A DNA stretch of 23,878 nucleotides from positions 1 to 23,878 of the forward strand of contig JBKEAM010000113.1 in assembly GCA_047972265.1 (NCBI GenBank), in the 5' to 3' direction. The translations under genes were made by a program, and so were the position numbers. The stretch's first letter is position 1. Each line of letters opens with the position of its first letter. The notes beneath the pieces were generated by a model. It worked only from the letters and a program-made list of their open reading frames with translations, was not told the DNA's origin and ran no database searches. Shown one piece after another: positions 15,271 through 23,774 of this stretch. Source of the DNA: JAAYCI01 sp047972265 (GTDB lineage: Bacteria; Bacillota; Clostridia; Oscillospirales; Ruminococcaceae).

Positions 15271-15317
15271 TGCCTGTGGATGCAATTGTAAACACAGGCA
15301 TTGCCTGCCGGGCAATG
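15271..15317 (-). other. Two adjacent hairpins in the rpoC 3' untranslated region
   Basis: CATTGCC (15299-15305) pairs with GGCAATG (15311-15317) around a 5-base loop. TGCCTGTG (15271-15278) pairs with CACAGGCA (15293-15300) around a 14-base loop. The two share bases 15299-15300, so they compete or stack. Neither has a T-tract; the true terminator is the next hairpin downstream. They may protect the message end. Confidence 0.5.
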
Positions 15318-15360
15318 GATAGCAGCGCGGCTTATCAAACCAAAAAATCAGTTTGCCGTA

Positions 15361-18300
15361 CTACTGAAAAGTTCCCTCGTCTGTTTCTTCCAGCATGGCT
15401 TCCACTTCCGAAAGGCCGGTGCCTGCGGGGATAAGCTTACCAATGATAACGTTCTCTTTCAGGCCAGCAAGCGGGTCTACCTTACCCTTAATGGCGGCAT
15501 CGGTAAGTACGCGGGTGGTTTCCTGGAAGGAAGCTGCCGACAAGAAACTGTCGGTTGCCAAAGATGCTTTGGTAATACCCAGCAAAACAGGGGTAAAGGT
15601 AGCTTCGCGCAAGCCGTGCTCGCCCAGTTTAATACGGGCGGCCACTTCTTCGTTTTGTGCTTCCACCTCAGAGCGATCTATCAAAGAACCGCTCATCAGG
15701 CTGGTGGAGGCCGAATCCTCTACACGTACCTTACGCATCATCTGGCGTACAATTACCTCGATGTGCTTATCGTTGATATCTACGCCCTGCTGGCGGTATA
15801 CGCCCTGTACTTCCTGAATCAGGTAGTTTTCTACCGCGGTAACACCCTTAATGGCAAGGATATCGTGCGGGTAGGCATGGCCCTCGGTAAGCATATCACC
15901 CAGTTCCAGCTCGTCGCCTTCTTGTACACGAATGCGCTGGCCAAATGGAATAAGATAGCTTCTCTCGGTGGGGGCGCCGTTTTCGTCCGCGCCCTCTACC
16001 ACAACATGGCGGTTCTTTTTGGTATCGTCTATGTGCACAGTACCCGAAATCTCGCTCATAATAGCAAGGGCTTTGGGTTTACGTGCCTCAAACAATTCCT
16101 CTACGTGGGGCAAGCCCTGCGTAATATCCTCGGCGCTGGTTACACCACCGGTATGGAAGGTACGCATGGTAAGCTGTGTGCCCGGCTCGCCGATGCTTTG
16201 AGCTGCAATGATACCCACAGCCTCACCAATATGGATAGAACTGCCACTGGCAAGGTCGGAACCATAGCATTTAGCGCAAACACCGTTTTGAGCCTTGCAG
16301 CTTAATACGCTGCGAAGTTCTACCTTGGTAATCCCTGCGCCAACCACCAAAGCCGCGTCGTCCTCGGTCATCATGGTGTGTTTGTCTACCAATACCTTGC
16401 CGGTTTCGGGATGGTAAATGGTGTTTACAGGATAACGGCCAACCAAACGCTCCGACAGCGGCTCGATAACAGCATTGCCATCACCCAAAATGTCGGCCAC
16501 AATAATGCCGGTGGGTGCACTGCAGTCTTCTTCGCGGATGATAACATCCTGCGAAACGTCTACCAGACGGCGGGTGAGGTATCCGGATTCTGCGGTACGC
16601 AGAGCGGTATCGGCTAGGCCCTTACGGGCGCCGCGGGAAGAAATGAAGTATTCCAGAATATCAAGGCCTTCGCGGTAGTTAGACCGAATCGGGATTTCGA
16701 TTGTTTTACCCGAGGTATTGGCAATCAAACCACGCATACCGGCCAGCTGACGAATCTGCTGCATAGAACCACGAGCACCGGAGTCCGCCATCATAAAGAT
16801 GGGGTTGCGTTCATCCAAGTTGTGTTCCAGCGCGTCCGAAACATCCTTGGTGGTTTTTTCCCAAATGCTTAGAATGCTGCGCAGACGCTCATCGTTAGAA
16901 ACAAGGCCTTTGTTGTACTGCTTGGTAATTTTGGCAATGTCCTCGTCGGCTTTTGCAATCAGGTCTTTTTTCTGCGGCGGTATAATCGCGTCCGAAACAG
17001 CAACCGTAATGCCGCTGAGGGTAGAATATTTAAACCCAAGGGCTTTAATGCGGTCCAGCATTTCTGCTGTGGTTTCGGTGCCGTGCTTTTGAATACAGCG
17101 GTCGATGATATCGCCCAGTTTCTTTTTGTTTACCAAAAAGTCTATTTCCATGCGATACGCATTTTCGGGCAAAGAGCGGTCTATATACCCAAGGTCCTGC
17201 GGGATAGGCTCGTTAAACAGGATGCGCCCGGCAGTAATATCTACAATACTGTTGGCGGCATTCATGCCCTCGGCAGCACGGCGCACCTTAATTTTAGCGT
17301 GCAGGCTGATGATGCCTTCTTGGTAAGCCATGATGGCTTCGTTTTCGTCACGGAAAATCTTACCCTCGCCCAAATCGCCTTCGTTTACCATGGTAAGGTA
17401 GTAGCTCCCCAGTACCATATCCTGTGTAGGTACGGTAACTGGCTTGCCGTCAGAGGGTTTAAGCAGGTTTTTACTTGCCAGCATAAGCATGCGGGCTTCG
17501 CGCTGGGCTTCTTCGCTTAGCGGTACGTGTACAGCCATCTGGTCGCCGTCAAAGTCGGCGTTGTACGCGGTACATACTAAGGGGTGCAGTTTAAGGGCAC
17601 GACCCTCAACCAGCACGGGCTCAAATGCCTGAATGCCCAAACGGTGCAATGTAGGCGCACGATTTAAAAGTACAGGGTGCCCTTTAATTACGGTCTCCAA
17701 AGAGTCCCATACTTCGGGGCGCACACGCTCTACCATTTTACGGGCGCTTTTAATGTTGTTGGCCAGGTGGTTTTCCACCAAGTCTTTCATTACAAAGGGT
17801 TTAAACAGTTCCAGCGCCATCTCTTTGGGCAAGCCGCACTGGCACATTTTTAATTCAGGCCCTACTACGATAACCGAACGGCCGGAGTAGTCTACACGTT
17901 TGCCCAGCAGGTTTTGGCGGAAACGTCCCTGCTTGCCTTTCAGCATGTCCGAAAGGCTTTTGAGCGGACGGTTATTGGGGCCGGTTACAGCGCGGCCGCG
18001 GCGGCCATTGTCTACAAGGGCGTCAACGGCCTCTTGCAGCATGCGCTTTTCGTTGCGCACAATAATGTCCGGCGCACCCAGTTCCAACAGCCTTTTCAGG
18101 CGGTTGTTACGGTTGATTACGCGGCGGTACAAATCGTTTAGGTCACTGGTGGCAAAACGACCGCCATCCAACTGAACCATCGGACGGATATCCGGTGGAA
18201 TAACCGGAATCACGTTTAAAATCATCCATTCGGGACGGTTGCCCGAAACGCGGAAGGCTTCTACCACTTCCAAGCGCTTAATCAGGCGCAGTCGTTTTTG

Positions 18301-18897
18301 TCCGCCGGCTTCTTCCAACTCTTCGCGCAGTTGCGAGGCCAGCACTTCCAGGTCAATTTTGGCAAGCAGAGCTTGTACAGCCTCTGCGCCCATAGCGGCC
18401 TGAAATTCATCCTCATAACGCTCACGCATATCGCGGTATTCTTTTTCGCTTAAAAGTTGTTTTTCTTCCAGCGGTGTAAAGCCGGGGTCTGTAACAATAT
18501 AAGCGGCAAAGTACAGCACCTTTTCCAGCAGGCGGGGGCTGATATCCAGTATCAGGCCAATACGGCTGGGGATACCCTTAAAATACCAAATATGGCTTAC
18601 GGGAGCGGCCAGCTCAATGTGGCCCATGCGCTCACGGCGCACCTTGGCACGGGTAACTTCTACGCCGCACCTTTCGCATACTTTGCCCTTATAGCGTATG
18701 CGTTTATACTTGCCGCAGTGGCACTCCCAGTCTTTGGTTGGCCCAAAGATACGCTCGCAAAACAGTCCGTCCCGCTCCGGTTTTAATGTGCGGTAGTTGA
18801 TGGTTTCGGGCTTTTTTACTTCGCCGCAACTCCAGGTACGTACCTGGTCTGCCGACGCAAGGCCTATGCGAATTGATTCGAATTCATTAAATTCCAT
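15361..18897 (-). CDS. rpoC: RNA polymerase subunit beta'
   Basis: This is the catalytic clamp subunit of RNA polymerase, 1178 residues from the chosen start. The N-terminal zinc ribbon is C59, C61, C74 and C77. The universal NADFDGD loop carrying the active-site Mg2+ aspartates lies near residue 450. The second zinc site includes CKAQNGVCAKCYG, and the trigger-loop segment IIAAQSIGEPGTQLTMRTFH is intact. I set the start at MEFNEFESIRIGLAS because AAAGG lies about nine bases upstream and this is the usual N terminus; a start 24 codons earlier would have the gene follow rpoB with almost no gap and lacks a site. Spacing to rpoB is 55 bases. A long beta'-insertion typical of proteobacteria is absent, as expected for a Firmicute. 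Confidence 0.98.
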   Translation of the reverse strand: MEFNEFESIRIGLASADQVRTWSCGEVKKPETINYRTLKPERDGLFCERIFGPTKDWECHCGKYKRIRYKGKVCERCGVEVTRAKVRRERMGHIELAAPVSHIWYFKGIPSRIGLILDISPRLLEKVLYFAAYIVTDPGFTPLEEKQLLSEKEYRDMRERYEDEFQAAMGAEAVQALLAKIDLEVLASQLREELEEAGGQKRLRLIKRLEVVEAFRVSGNRPEWMILNVIPVIPPDIRPMVQLDGGRFATSDLNDLYRRVINRNNRLKRLLELGAPDIIVRNEKRMLQEAVDALVDNGRRGRAVTGPNNRPLKSLSDMLKGKQGRFRQNLLGKRVDYSGRSVIVVGPELKMCQCGLPKEMALELFKPFVMKDLVENHLANNIKSARKMVERVRPEVWDSLETVIKGHPVLLNRAPTLHRLGIQAFEPVLVEGRALKLHPLVCTAYNADFDGDQMAVHVPLSEEAQREARMLMLASKNLLKPSDGKPVTVPTQDMVLGSYYLTMVNEGDLGEGKIFRDENEAIMAYQEGIISLHAKIKVRRAAEGMNAANSIVDITAGRILFNEPIPQDLGYIDRSLPENAYRMEIDFLVNKKKLGDIIDRCIQKHGTETTAEMLDRIKALGFKYSTLSGITVAVSDAIIPPQKKDLIAKADEDIAKITKQYNKGLVSNDERLRSILSIWEKTTKDVSDALEHNLDERNPIFMMADSGARGSMQQIRQLAGMRGLIANTSGKTIEIPIRSNYREGLDILEYFISSRGARKGLADTALRTAESGYLTRRLVDVSQDVIIREEDCSAPTGIIVADILGDGNAVIEPLSERLVGRYPVNTIYHPETGKVLVDKHTMMTEDDAALVVGAGITKVELRSVLSCKAQNGVCAKCYGSDLASGSSIHIGEAVGIIAAQSIGEPGTQLTMRTFHTGGVTSAEDITQGLPHVEELFEARKPKALAIMSEISGTVHIDDTKKNRHVVVEGADENGAPTERSYLIPFGQRIRVQEGDELELGDMLTEGHAYPHDILAIKGVTAVENYLIQEVQGVYRQQGVDINDKHIEVIVRQMMRKVRVEDSASTSLMSGSLIDRSEVEAQNEEVAARIKLGEHGLREATFTPVLLGITKASLATDSFLSAASFQETTRVLTDAAIKGKVDPLAGLKENVIIGKLIPAGTGLSEVEAMLEETDEGTFQ

Positions 18898-18952
18898 GCG
18901 CAAACCCTTTCTTTTCGCTACTATACTGCTGTGAATATTCGCCCGAAACGGG

Positions 18953-21900
18953 TTATTCGTTGTCCACAATCAGATCATCATCCGAAAACATATCTTCCGG
19001 TTCCAGCGGAGAAACCTCTTCTTCCGATTCAAAATCGCCTTCGGTGCCGGCATCCTGAATAGAATAGTCATCCGCCAACTCGGTTTCTACTACAACATCG
19101 TTGCCCACTGGCAGCTCGCTGCGGTCGTAGCCATTATCATCGTCGTCAAAGTTCTGTTTCAGGTCAATTTCGTTGCCGTCGATATCTTCTACAACAACAT
19201 CAAGGCACAAGCTCTGCAATTCTTTAATCAAAACGCGGAAGCTCTCGGGGATACCGGCCTTGGGCACTGCCTGGCCCTTTACAATCGATTCGTAGGTTTT
19301 TACACGGCCCATTACGTCATCGCTTTTAACCGTCAAAATCTCTTGCAGGGTATAAGCTGCACCATAAGCCTCCAGGGCCCAAACTTCCATCTCGCCAAAG
19401 CGCTGGCCGCCAAACTGGGCTTTACCACCCAAAGGCTGCTGGGTTACAAGGCTGTACGGGCCGGTAGAACGTGCGTGAATTTTATCATCTACCAAGTGGT
19501 GCAGTTTTAAGTAGTACATGTAGCCTACTGTTACACGGCCGTCAAACTTATCGCCGGTACGGCCATCGTATACAACGCTTTTGCCGTCGGTGGCAAGGCC
19601 TGCCTCATCAAAGCAAGCGCGAATGTCATCCTCGTGCGCACCGTCAAATACGGGGGTCATTACCTTCCAGCCAAGGGCTTTTGCCGCATAACCAAGATGT
19701 ACTTCCAGTACCTGCCCAATGTTCATACGGCTAGGTACGCCCAGCGGGTTAAGCACAATGTCCAGCGGGGTGCCGTCTTCCAAGAAAGGCATATCCTCCT
19801 GCGGCAAAATGCGGGAAACAACGCCCTTGTTGCCGTGGCGGCCCGCCATTTTATCGCCTACACTAATTTTACGCTTTTGGGCAATGTAGCAGCGAACCAC
19901 CTCACGCACGCCGGGCTGTAGTTCGTCCGAATCGGCGGGGGTAAATACCTTAACGTCTACAATAATGCCGTACTCGCCATGCGGTACACGCAGGGAAGTA
20001 TCACGCACTTCGCGCGCTTTTTCTCCAAAGATGGCACGCAGCAAGCGTTCTTCAGGGGTCAGCTCTGTCTCACCTTTTGGTGTTACCTTACCTACCAAAA
20101 TATCTCCGGCGGTAACTTCGGCACCAATGCGGATAATACCGCGCTCGTCCAAATCCTTTAAGGCGTCCTCACCCACGTTGGGAATATCGCGGGTAATTTC
20201 TTCTGGCCCAAGTTTGGTTTCGCGGGCTTCCTGCTCGTATTCCTCTATATGGATAGAGGTATAAACATCATCGCGTACAATTTTTTCGTTAATTAGTACG
20301 GCGTCTTCGTAGTTGTAACCTTCCCATGTCATAAAGCCGATAAGGGCATTTTTGCCAAGAGAAATTTCGCCGTTGCGGGTAGCCGGACCATCTGCCAAAA
20401 CAGTGGCTTCTTCTACACGCTGTCCTTTTTTAACAATGGGGCGCTGGTTTACACAGGTTCCCTGGTTAGAACGCATAAACTTAATCAGGTCGTAGTGGTC
20501 CTGTTCACCCTTATCGGTACGGATGATTACATGATCGGCCGAAACCTTTTCTACCACACCTGCACGTTTTGCCAATACGCAAACGCCCGAGTCGCACGCG
20601 GCTTTATATTCCATGCCGGTGGCAACAATGGGCTGCTCTGTAACCAGCAACGGTACTGCCTGCCGCTGCATGTTAGAGCCCATCAGTGCACGGTTGGCGT
20701 CATCGTTTTCAAGGAAGGGGATCATAGCCGTAGCTACCGAAACCACCATTTTGGGGCTTACGTCCATGTAGTCGGCCTTTTCGCGCTCAACTTCCAAAAT
20801 CAAATCGCGGTAACGGGCCGCAACACGTTCGCGGGCAAAACGCCCCTCTTCGTCCAGCGGTTCGTTGGCCTGTGCAACCACATATTCATCTTCCATGTCG
20901 GCAGGCATATATTCCACTTCGTTGGTTACAACGCCGGTGGCTTTATCTACCTTACGGAAGGGAGCCTCTATAAACCCGTACTCGTTGATACGGGCAAAGG
21001 TTGCCAGGTACGAAATCAAACCGATGTTAGGACCTTCTGGTGTTTCGATGGGGCACATACGGCCGTAGTGGCTGTAGTGAACGTCACGAACCTCAAAGCC
21101 TGCACGGTCACGAGAAAGACCGCCTGGCCCAAGCGCCGACAAACGGCGTTTGTGCGTCAGCTCTGCCAGAGGGTTGTTCTGATCCATAAACTGAGACAAA
21201 GGCGAAGAGCCAAAAAACTCTTTAATGGCACTGGTAACCGGGCGAATATTGATAAGAGCCTGCGGGGTTACAACGTCCATATCCTGTGCCTGCAGGGTCA
21301 TACGCTCGCGGATTACGCGCTCCATACGAGAAAAACCAATGCGGAACTGGTTTTGCAGCAATTCGCCTACGCTGCGGATACGGCGGTTGCCCAGATGGTC
21401 GATGTCATCGGTGGTGCCAATGCCATGAGCAAGGCCGTTTAGATAGTTTATAGAGGAGAAAACGTCATCCACTGTGATGGTGCGGCTAATCAGTTTATCG
21501 CGGCTTTTGCGCAGCATTTCTTTGCGCTCTTCCGCATCGGGAGTAGCGTCCATGATAGCGCGCAATTCTACAAAGTTTACTTTTTCGTTAATTTCGCACT
21601 CTTCTTTTGCGTCAAAACCGAGGAAGAAAGAGGCATCTACCACGCCGTTGGAGATAACCTTTATTTCGGTTTCTTCTACCAGCAGGTAAACAATAACAAC
21701 GCCGTTCTTCTCAATCTCTTCACTCATGGGACGGCTAATCTTTTCGCCTGCGGCGCATAAAAGCTCGCCGGTAAGCGGTGCAATAATATCACGGGCAGCA
21801 ACACCGCCCTCAATACGCCTTGCAATGGCCAGCTTTTTATTCATTTTATAACGGCCAAAACGAGAAAGATCGTACCGATGTGCATCAAAAAACAGGTTGT

Positions 21901-22669
21901 TTAAGTGGGTACGGGCGCTTTCCTCGGTGGGCGGCTCACCCGGACGCAGCTTTCGGTAGGTTTCCAGCAGGCCTTCTTCTACGCTTTTGGCAGGGTCTTT
22001 GGCAATGGTAGACTCTATGCGGTCATCATCGCCAAAAAAGTCTCGAATCTGGCTGTCTTCGCCAAGGCCAAGCGCGCGCAAAAATACCGTTACGGGCAGC
22101 TTGCGGGTTTTATCAATACGTACCGAGAATATATCATTGGAGTCGGTCTCATATTCCAGCCAGGCACCGCGGTTGGGGTTTAACGTTGCGGTAAACAGCT
22201 TTTTGCCGGTTTTATCAAAACTTTCGTCAAAATACACACCCGGGCTACGCACCAGCTGAGAAACAATAACACGTTCGGCACCATTGATAATAAAGGTACC
22301 GCTTTCGGTCATCAGCGGAAAATCTCCCATAAAGATTTCCTGCTCTTTTACTTCTCCTGTTTCCTTGTTTAAAAGGCGGGTGGTAACACGAAGAGGCGCG
22401 GCGTAAGTTACGTCGCGTTCTTTGCATTCTTTAATGCTGTGTTTCGGCTCGTTCTCCAGCCGGTAACCAACAAAGTCTAAAACCAGGTTTCCGGTATAGT
22501 CTTCTACCGACCCAACATCCCGAAATACCTCCCTAAGCCCTTCGTTGATAAACCATTGGTAGGAGTTTTTCTTCACCTCGATCAAATTTGGCATTTGCAA
22601 AACTTCATCGATGCGGGAAAAGCTCATCCGCTCGGTTGATCCAAGCTTAACCGGCTTGACATTCACCAT
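18953..22669 (-). CDS. rpoB: RNA polymerase subunit beta
   Basis: This is the beta subunit of RNA polymerase, 1238 residues. The rifampicin-site segment reads GSSPLSQFMDQNNPLAELT and HKRRLSALGPGG, with Pro where E. coli has Gln510 and no classical resistance substitution visible. The C-terminal KAQFGGQRFGEMEVWALEAYGA segment, which contacts beta', is intact and is followed by a long acidic tail (about 80 residues ending DDDLIVDNE). The start at the ATG of MVNVKPVKLGSTERMSF is the best fit: AGGAG lies about twelve bases upstream, and the GTG eleven codons earlier has no site. rplJ-rplL, the usual upstream neighbours of rpoB, are not in the window; instead a long noncoding leader and an Rrf2 regulator precede it. 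Confidence 0.98.
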   Translation of the reverse strand: MVNVKPVKLGSTERMSFSRIDEVLQMPNLIEVKKNSYQWFINEGLREVFRDVGSVEDYTGNLVLDFVGYRLENEPKHSIKECKERDVTYAAPLRVTTRLLNKETGEVKEQEIFMGDFPLMTESGTFIINGAERVIVSQLVRSPGVYFDESFDKTGKKLFTATLNPNRGAWLEYETDSNDIFSVRIDKTRKLPVTVFLRALGLGEDSQIRDFFGDDDRIESTIAKDPAKSVEEGLLETYRKLRPGEPPTEESARTHLNNLFFDAHRYDLSRFGRYKMNKKLAIARRIEGGVAARDIIAPLTGELLCAAGEKISRPMSEEIEKNGVVIVYLLVEETEIKVISNGVVDASFFLGFDAKEECEINEKVNFVELRAIMDATPDAEERKEMLRKSRDKLISRTITVDDVFSSINYLNGLAHGIGTTDDIDHLGNRRIRSVGELLQNQFRIGFSRMERVIRERMTLQAQDMDVVTPQALINIRPVTSAIKEFFGSSPLSQFMDQNNPLAELTHKRRLSALGPGGLSRDRAGFEVRDVHYSHYGRMCPIETPEGPNIGLISYLATFARINEYGFIEAPFRKVDKATGVVTNEVEYMPADMEDEYVVAQANEPLDEEGRFARERVAARYRDLILEVEREKADYMDVSPKMVVSVATAMIPFLENDDANRALMGSNMQRQAVPLLVTEQPIVATGMEYKAACDSGVCVLAKRAGVVEKVSADHVIIRTDKGEQDHYDLIKFMRSNQGTCVNQRPIVKKGQRVEEATVLADGPATRNGEISLGKNALIGFMTWEGYNYEDAVLINEKIVRDDVYTSIHIEEYEQEARETKLGPEEITRDIPNVGEDALKDLDERGIIRIGAEVTAGDILVGKVTPKGETELTPEERLLRAIFGEKAREVRDTSLRVPHGEYGIIVDVKVFTPADSDELQPGVREVVRCYIAQKRKISVGDKMAGRHGNKGVVSRILPQEDMPFLEDGTPLDIVLNPLGVPSRMNIGQVLEVHLGYAAKALGWKVMTPVFDGAHEDDIRACFDEAGLATDGKSVVYDGRTGDKFDGRVTVGYMYYLKLHHLVDDKIHARSTGPYSLVTQQPLGGKAQFGGQRFGEMEVWALEAYGAAYTLQEILTVKSDDVMGRVKTYESIVKGQAVPKAGIPESFRVLIKELQSLCLDVVVEDIDGNEIDLKQNFDDDDNGYDRSELPVGNDVVVETELADDYSIQDAGTEGDFESEEEVSPLEPEDMFSDDDLIVDNE

Positions 22670-22963
22670 AATACGCGACCACTCCTGTTCCAAAGTATTC
22701 ACTTGTACATTTTAGTGCAGCTTATAAAGTGCAAACGGCCTTTTGAAAACCCATTGAAACAACACAAAACGAACGAAAGGCGACAAAACACCCTTTCCGC
22801 TTGCCAAATTTGTAAAAAATTTGAAGAGCGAAAACGGGATTATCGCAGATATAAACCTTGTTCGATTCAGAAAAAGTGTATTTTATTGTCATTTTGCACA
22901 ATAAAAATCAAAAATCTTCTCTGTTTTGCCAGTTCAAGAGCATAAAAAGCCATAATGATACAG
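22670..22963 (-). other. Long rpoB leader
   Basis: Between the predicted transcription start and the rpoB ATG lie about 290 bases without a convincing gene. Visible structure is modest. CAAATTT (22805-22811) pairs with AAATTTG (22817-22823) around 5 bases, and GAAAGG/CCTTTC forms a 6-bp stem nearby (about 22776-22798). No terminator-like hairpin with a T-run is obvious, so classic attenuation is not evident. The length suggests post-transcriptional control, possibly by a ribosomal protein or an RNA element I cannot identify by eye. Confidence 0.5.
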
Positions 22964-22969
22964 TAAATC

Positions 22970-22998
22970 ATTGTATAACAACATTCAATCATTGTCAA
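22970..22998 (-). promoter_or_regulatory. rpoB-rpoC promoter
   Basis: On the minus strand TTGACA (plus 22993-22998), exactly 17 bases and TACAAT (22970-22975) make a near-perfect sigma-A promoter pointing at rpoB. Transcription should begin near 22963. This is the strongest promoter in the 515-base noncoding region upstream of rpoB. Confidence 0.85.
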
Positions 22999-23037
22999 GC
23001 AATATCTTTTGCCCAAAAATGGGACTTTATGACGAGA

Positions 23038-23059
23038 GATACACACGGATGCGTGTATC
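23038..23059. repeat. Short inverted repeat upstream of the rpoB promoter
   Basis: GATACAC (23038-23044) pairs with GTGTATC (23053-23059) across 8 bases. It lies 40 bases upstream of the rpoB -35, so it could be a protein-binding dyad. On the plus strand it runs into GTTTTAAC, but no plus-strand gene precedes it. Confidence 0.35.
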
Positions 23060-23142
23060 GTTTTAACGAACATAAAAGCAACCATCTAGACAAATAAAAA
23101 CTTTTTAGGCAGTGCTTTCATCTTTGGTTTTTAGCGGTGCAC

Positions 23143-23175
23143 AAAAGCCCCGCGCATAAGCTTCACGGGGCTTTT
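23143..23175 (-). terminator. Terminator of the Rrf2-family gene
   Basis: AAAAGCCCCG (23143-23152) pairs with CGGGGCTTTT (23166-23175), a 10-bp stem with a 13-base loop. It begins 10 bases past the Rrf2 stop; the minus-strand stem ends in TTTTGTG, and the plus side is also T-rich. It separates this gene from the rpoB promoter. Confidence 0.85.
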
Positions 23176-23184
23176 CTTTTAATT

Positions 23185-23619
23185 TTATGCCCGCTGGGTT
23201 TCCAGCAGGGTTTCTTCCTCTATCATGTATTTAAAATCCAGGGTACCAAGGTGCCTGTTTATTTCGTTGTTTATACGGCCAAACGCATTTTGAAATGCAC
23301 ATACACCCTTAGAATCATGCAGAGCACAGTCGCAGGCATCTTCCCCTATGCAACGAGATATGCTGTAAGGGCCATCCACCGCTTCCAAAACATCTCGTAC
23401 CGAGATTTGATTGGCGGGGCGGGCAAGTTCGTATCCGCCGCGGTTTCCCTTGTAACTGTTTACAATGCCGGCCGAGCTAAGCTTGCCCAAAATTTTAAGC
23501 GAGAACCGAAGGGTTACAAACACTTCTTCGCTGATGCTGCGGGCATCACGCCGTTCTCCCGCCTTAGCAAGGCAAAAAACAATACGTACGGCATAATCTG
23601 CTTCTCTGGTAATATACAT
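23185..23619 (-). CDS. Rrf2-family transcriptional regulator (likely Fe-S)
   Basis: This 144-residue winged-helix repressor starts MYITREADYAVRIVFCLA, the hallmark N terminus of the Rrf2/IscR/NsrR family, followed by the wing KGNRGGYELARP (57-68). The cluster region holds C90, C96, C98 and C107 (C-x5-C-x-C-x8-C). The first pair matches the IscR/NsrR spacing, but the third cysteine is not six residues on as in IscR, so ligation may differ. Such proteins sense Fe-S status, nitric oxide or redox. AAGGAG lies about twelve bases upstream of the ATG. No isc/suf genes are in view; the gene has its own promoter and terminator and seems monocistronic. Its target operon may lie beyond the window edge. 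Confidence 0.9.
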   Translation of the reverse strand: MYITREADYAVRIVFCLAKAGERRDARSISEEVFVTLRFSLKILGKLSSAGIVNSYKGNRGGYELARPANQISVRDVLEAVDGPYSISRCIGEDACDCALHDSKGVCAFQNAFGRINNEINRHLGTLDFKYMIEEETLLETQRA

Positions 23620-23697
23620 AGTCTACAGCTTCTCCTTGGTTGGCAGGGGGTTAAACCAACATGATTATGAGGTATTAAAATATACTCAATTGCTATA

Positions 23698-23726
23698 ATA
23701 CTAGCCATTTATTTTTGTTTTGTCAA
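23698..23726 (-). promoter_or_regulatory. Promoter of the Rrf2-family gene
   Basis: On the minus strand TTGACA (plus 23721-23726) is followed after exactly 17 bases by TAGTAT (23698-23703), four of six -10 matches. The start would be near 23691, giving a leader of about 70 bases. An imperfect dyad around 23669-23687 (GAGGTAT ... ATACTC) between start and ribosome site could be an autoregulatory operator. Confidence 0.65.
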
Positions 23727-23758
23727 TGAATATCCCAAGTTATCTTTTTGTGCGCCCC

Positions 23759-23774
23759 TAGTATAATTACACTA
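23759..23774 (+). promoter_or_regulatory. Divergent promoter -10 inside a 16-bp dyad
   Basis: TAGTATAATTACACTA is a near-perfect palindrome (one mismatched base pair, seven of eight symmetric) that contains a perfect TATAAT (23762-23767) on the plus strand. No good -35 is visible at 16-18 bases. The arrangement suggests a regulated promoter divergent from the Rrf2 gene, with the dyad as its operator. Confidence 0.4.

Noticed and set aside
15301..16305. 334-codon plus-strand open frame opposite rpoC
   Set aside because: It lies entirely over the rpoC 3' end and intergenic hairpins, shows no recognisable domain, and is explained by codon bias of the conserved gene on the other strand.
20495..21442. 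315-codon plus-strand open frame opposite rpoB
   Set aside because: It is antisense to the most conserved part of rpoB, with low-complexity, composition-driven protein sequence and no ribosome site.
22867..23085. 72-codon minus-strand open frame upstream of rpoB
   Set aside because: It spans the predicted rpoB promoter, has an unusual composition (rich in Phe, Ile, Cys and Met) and no ribosome binding site.
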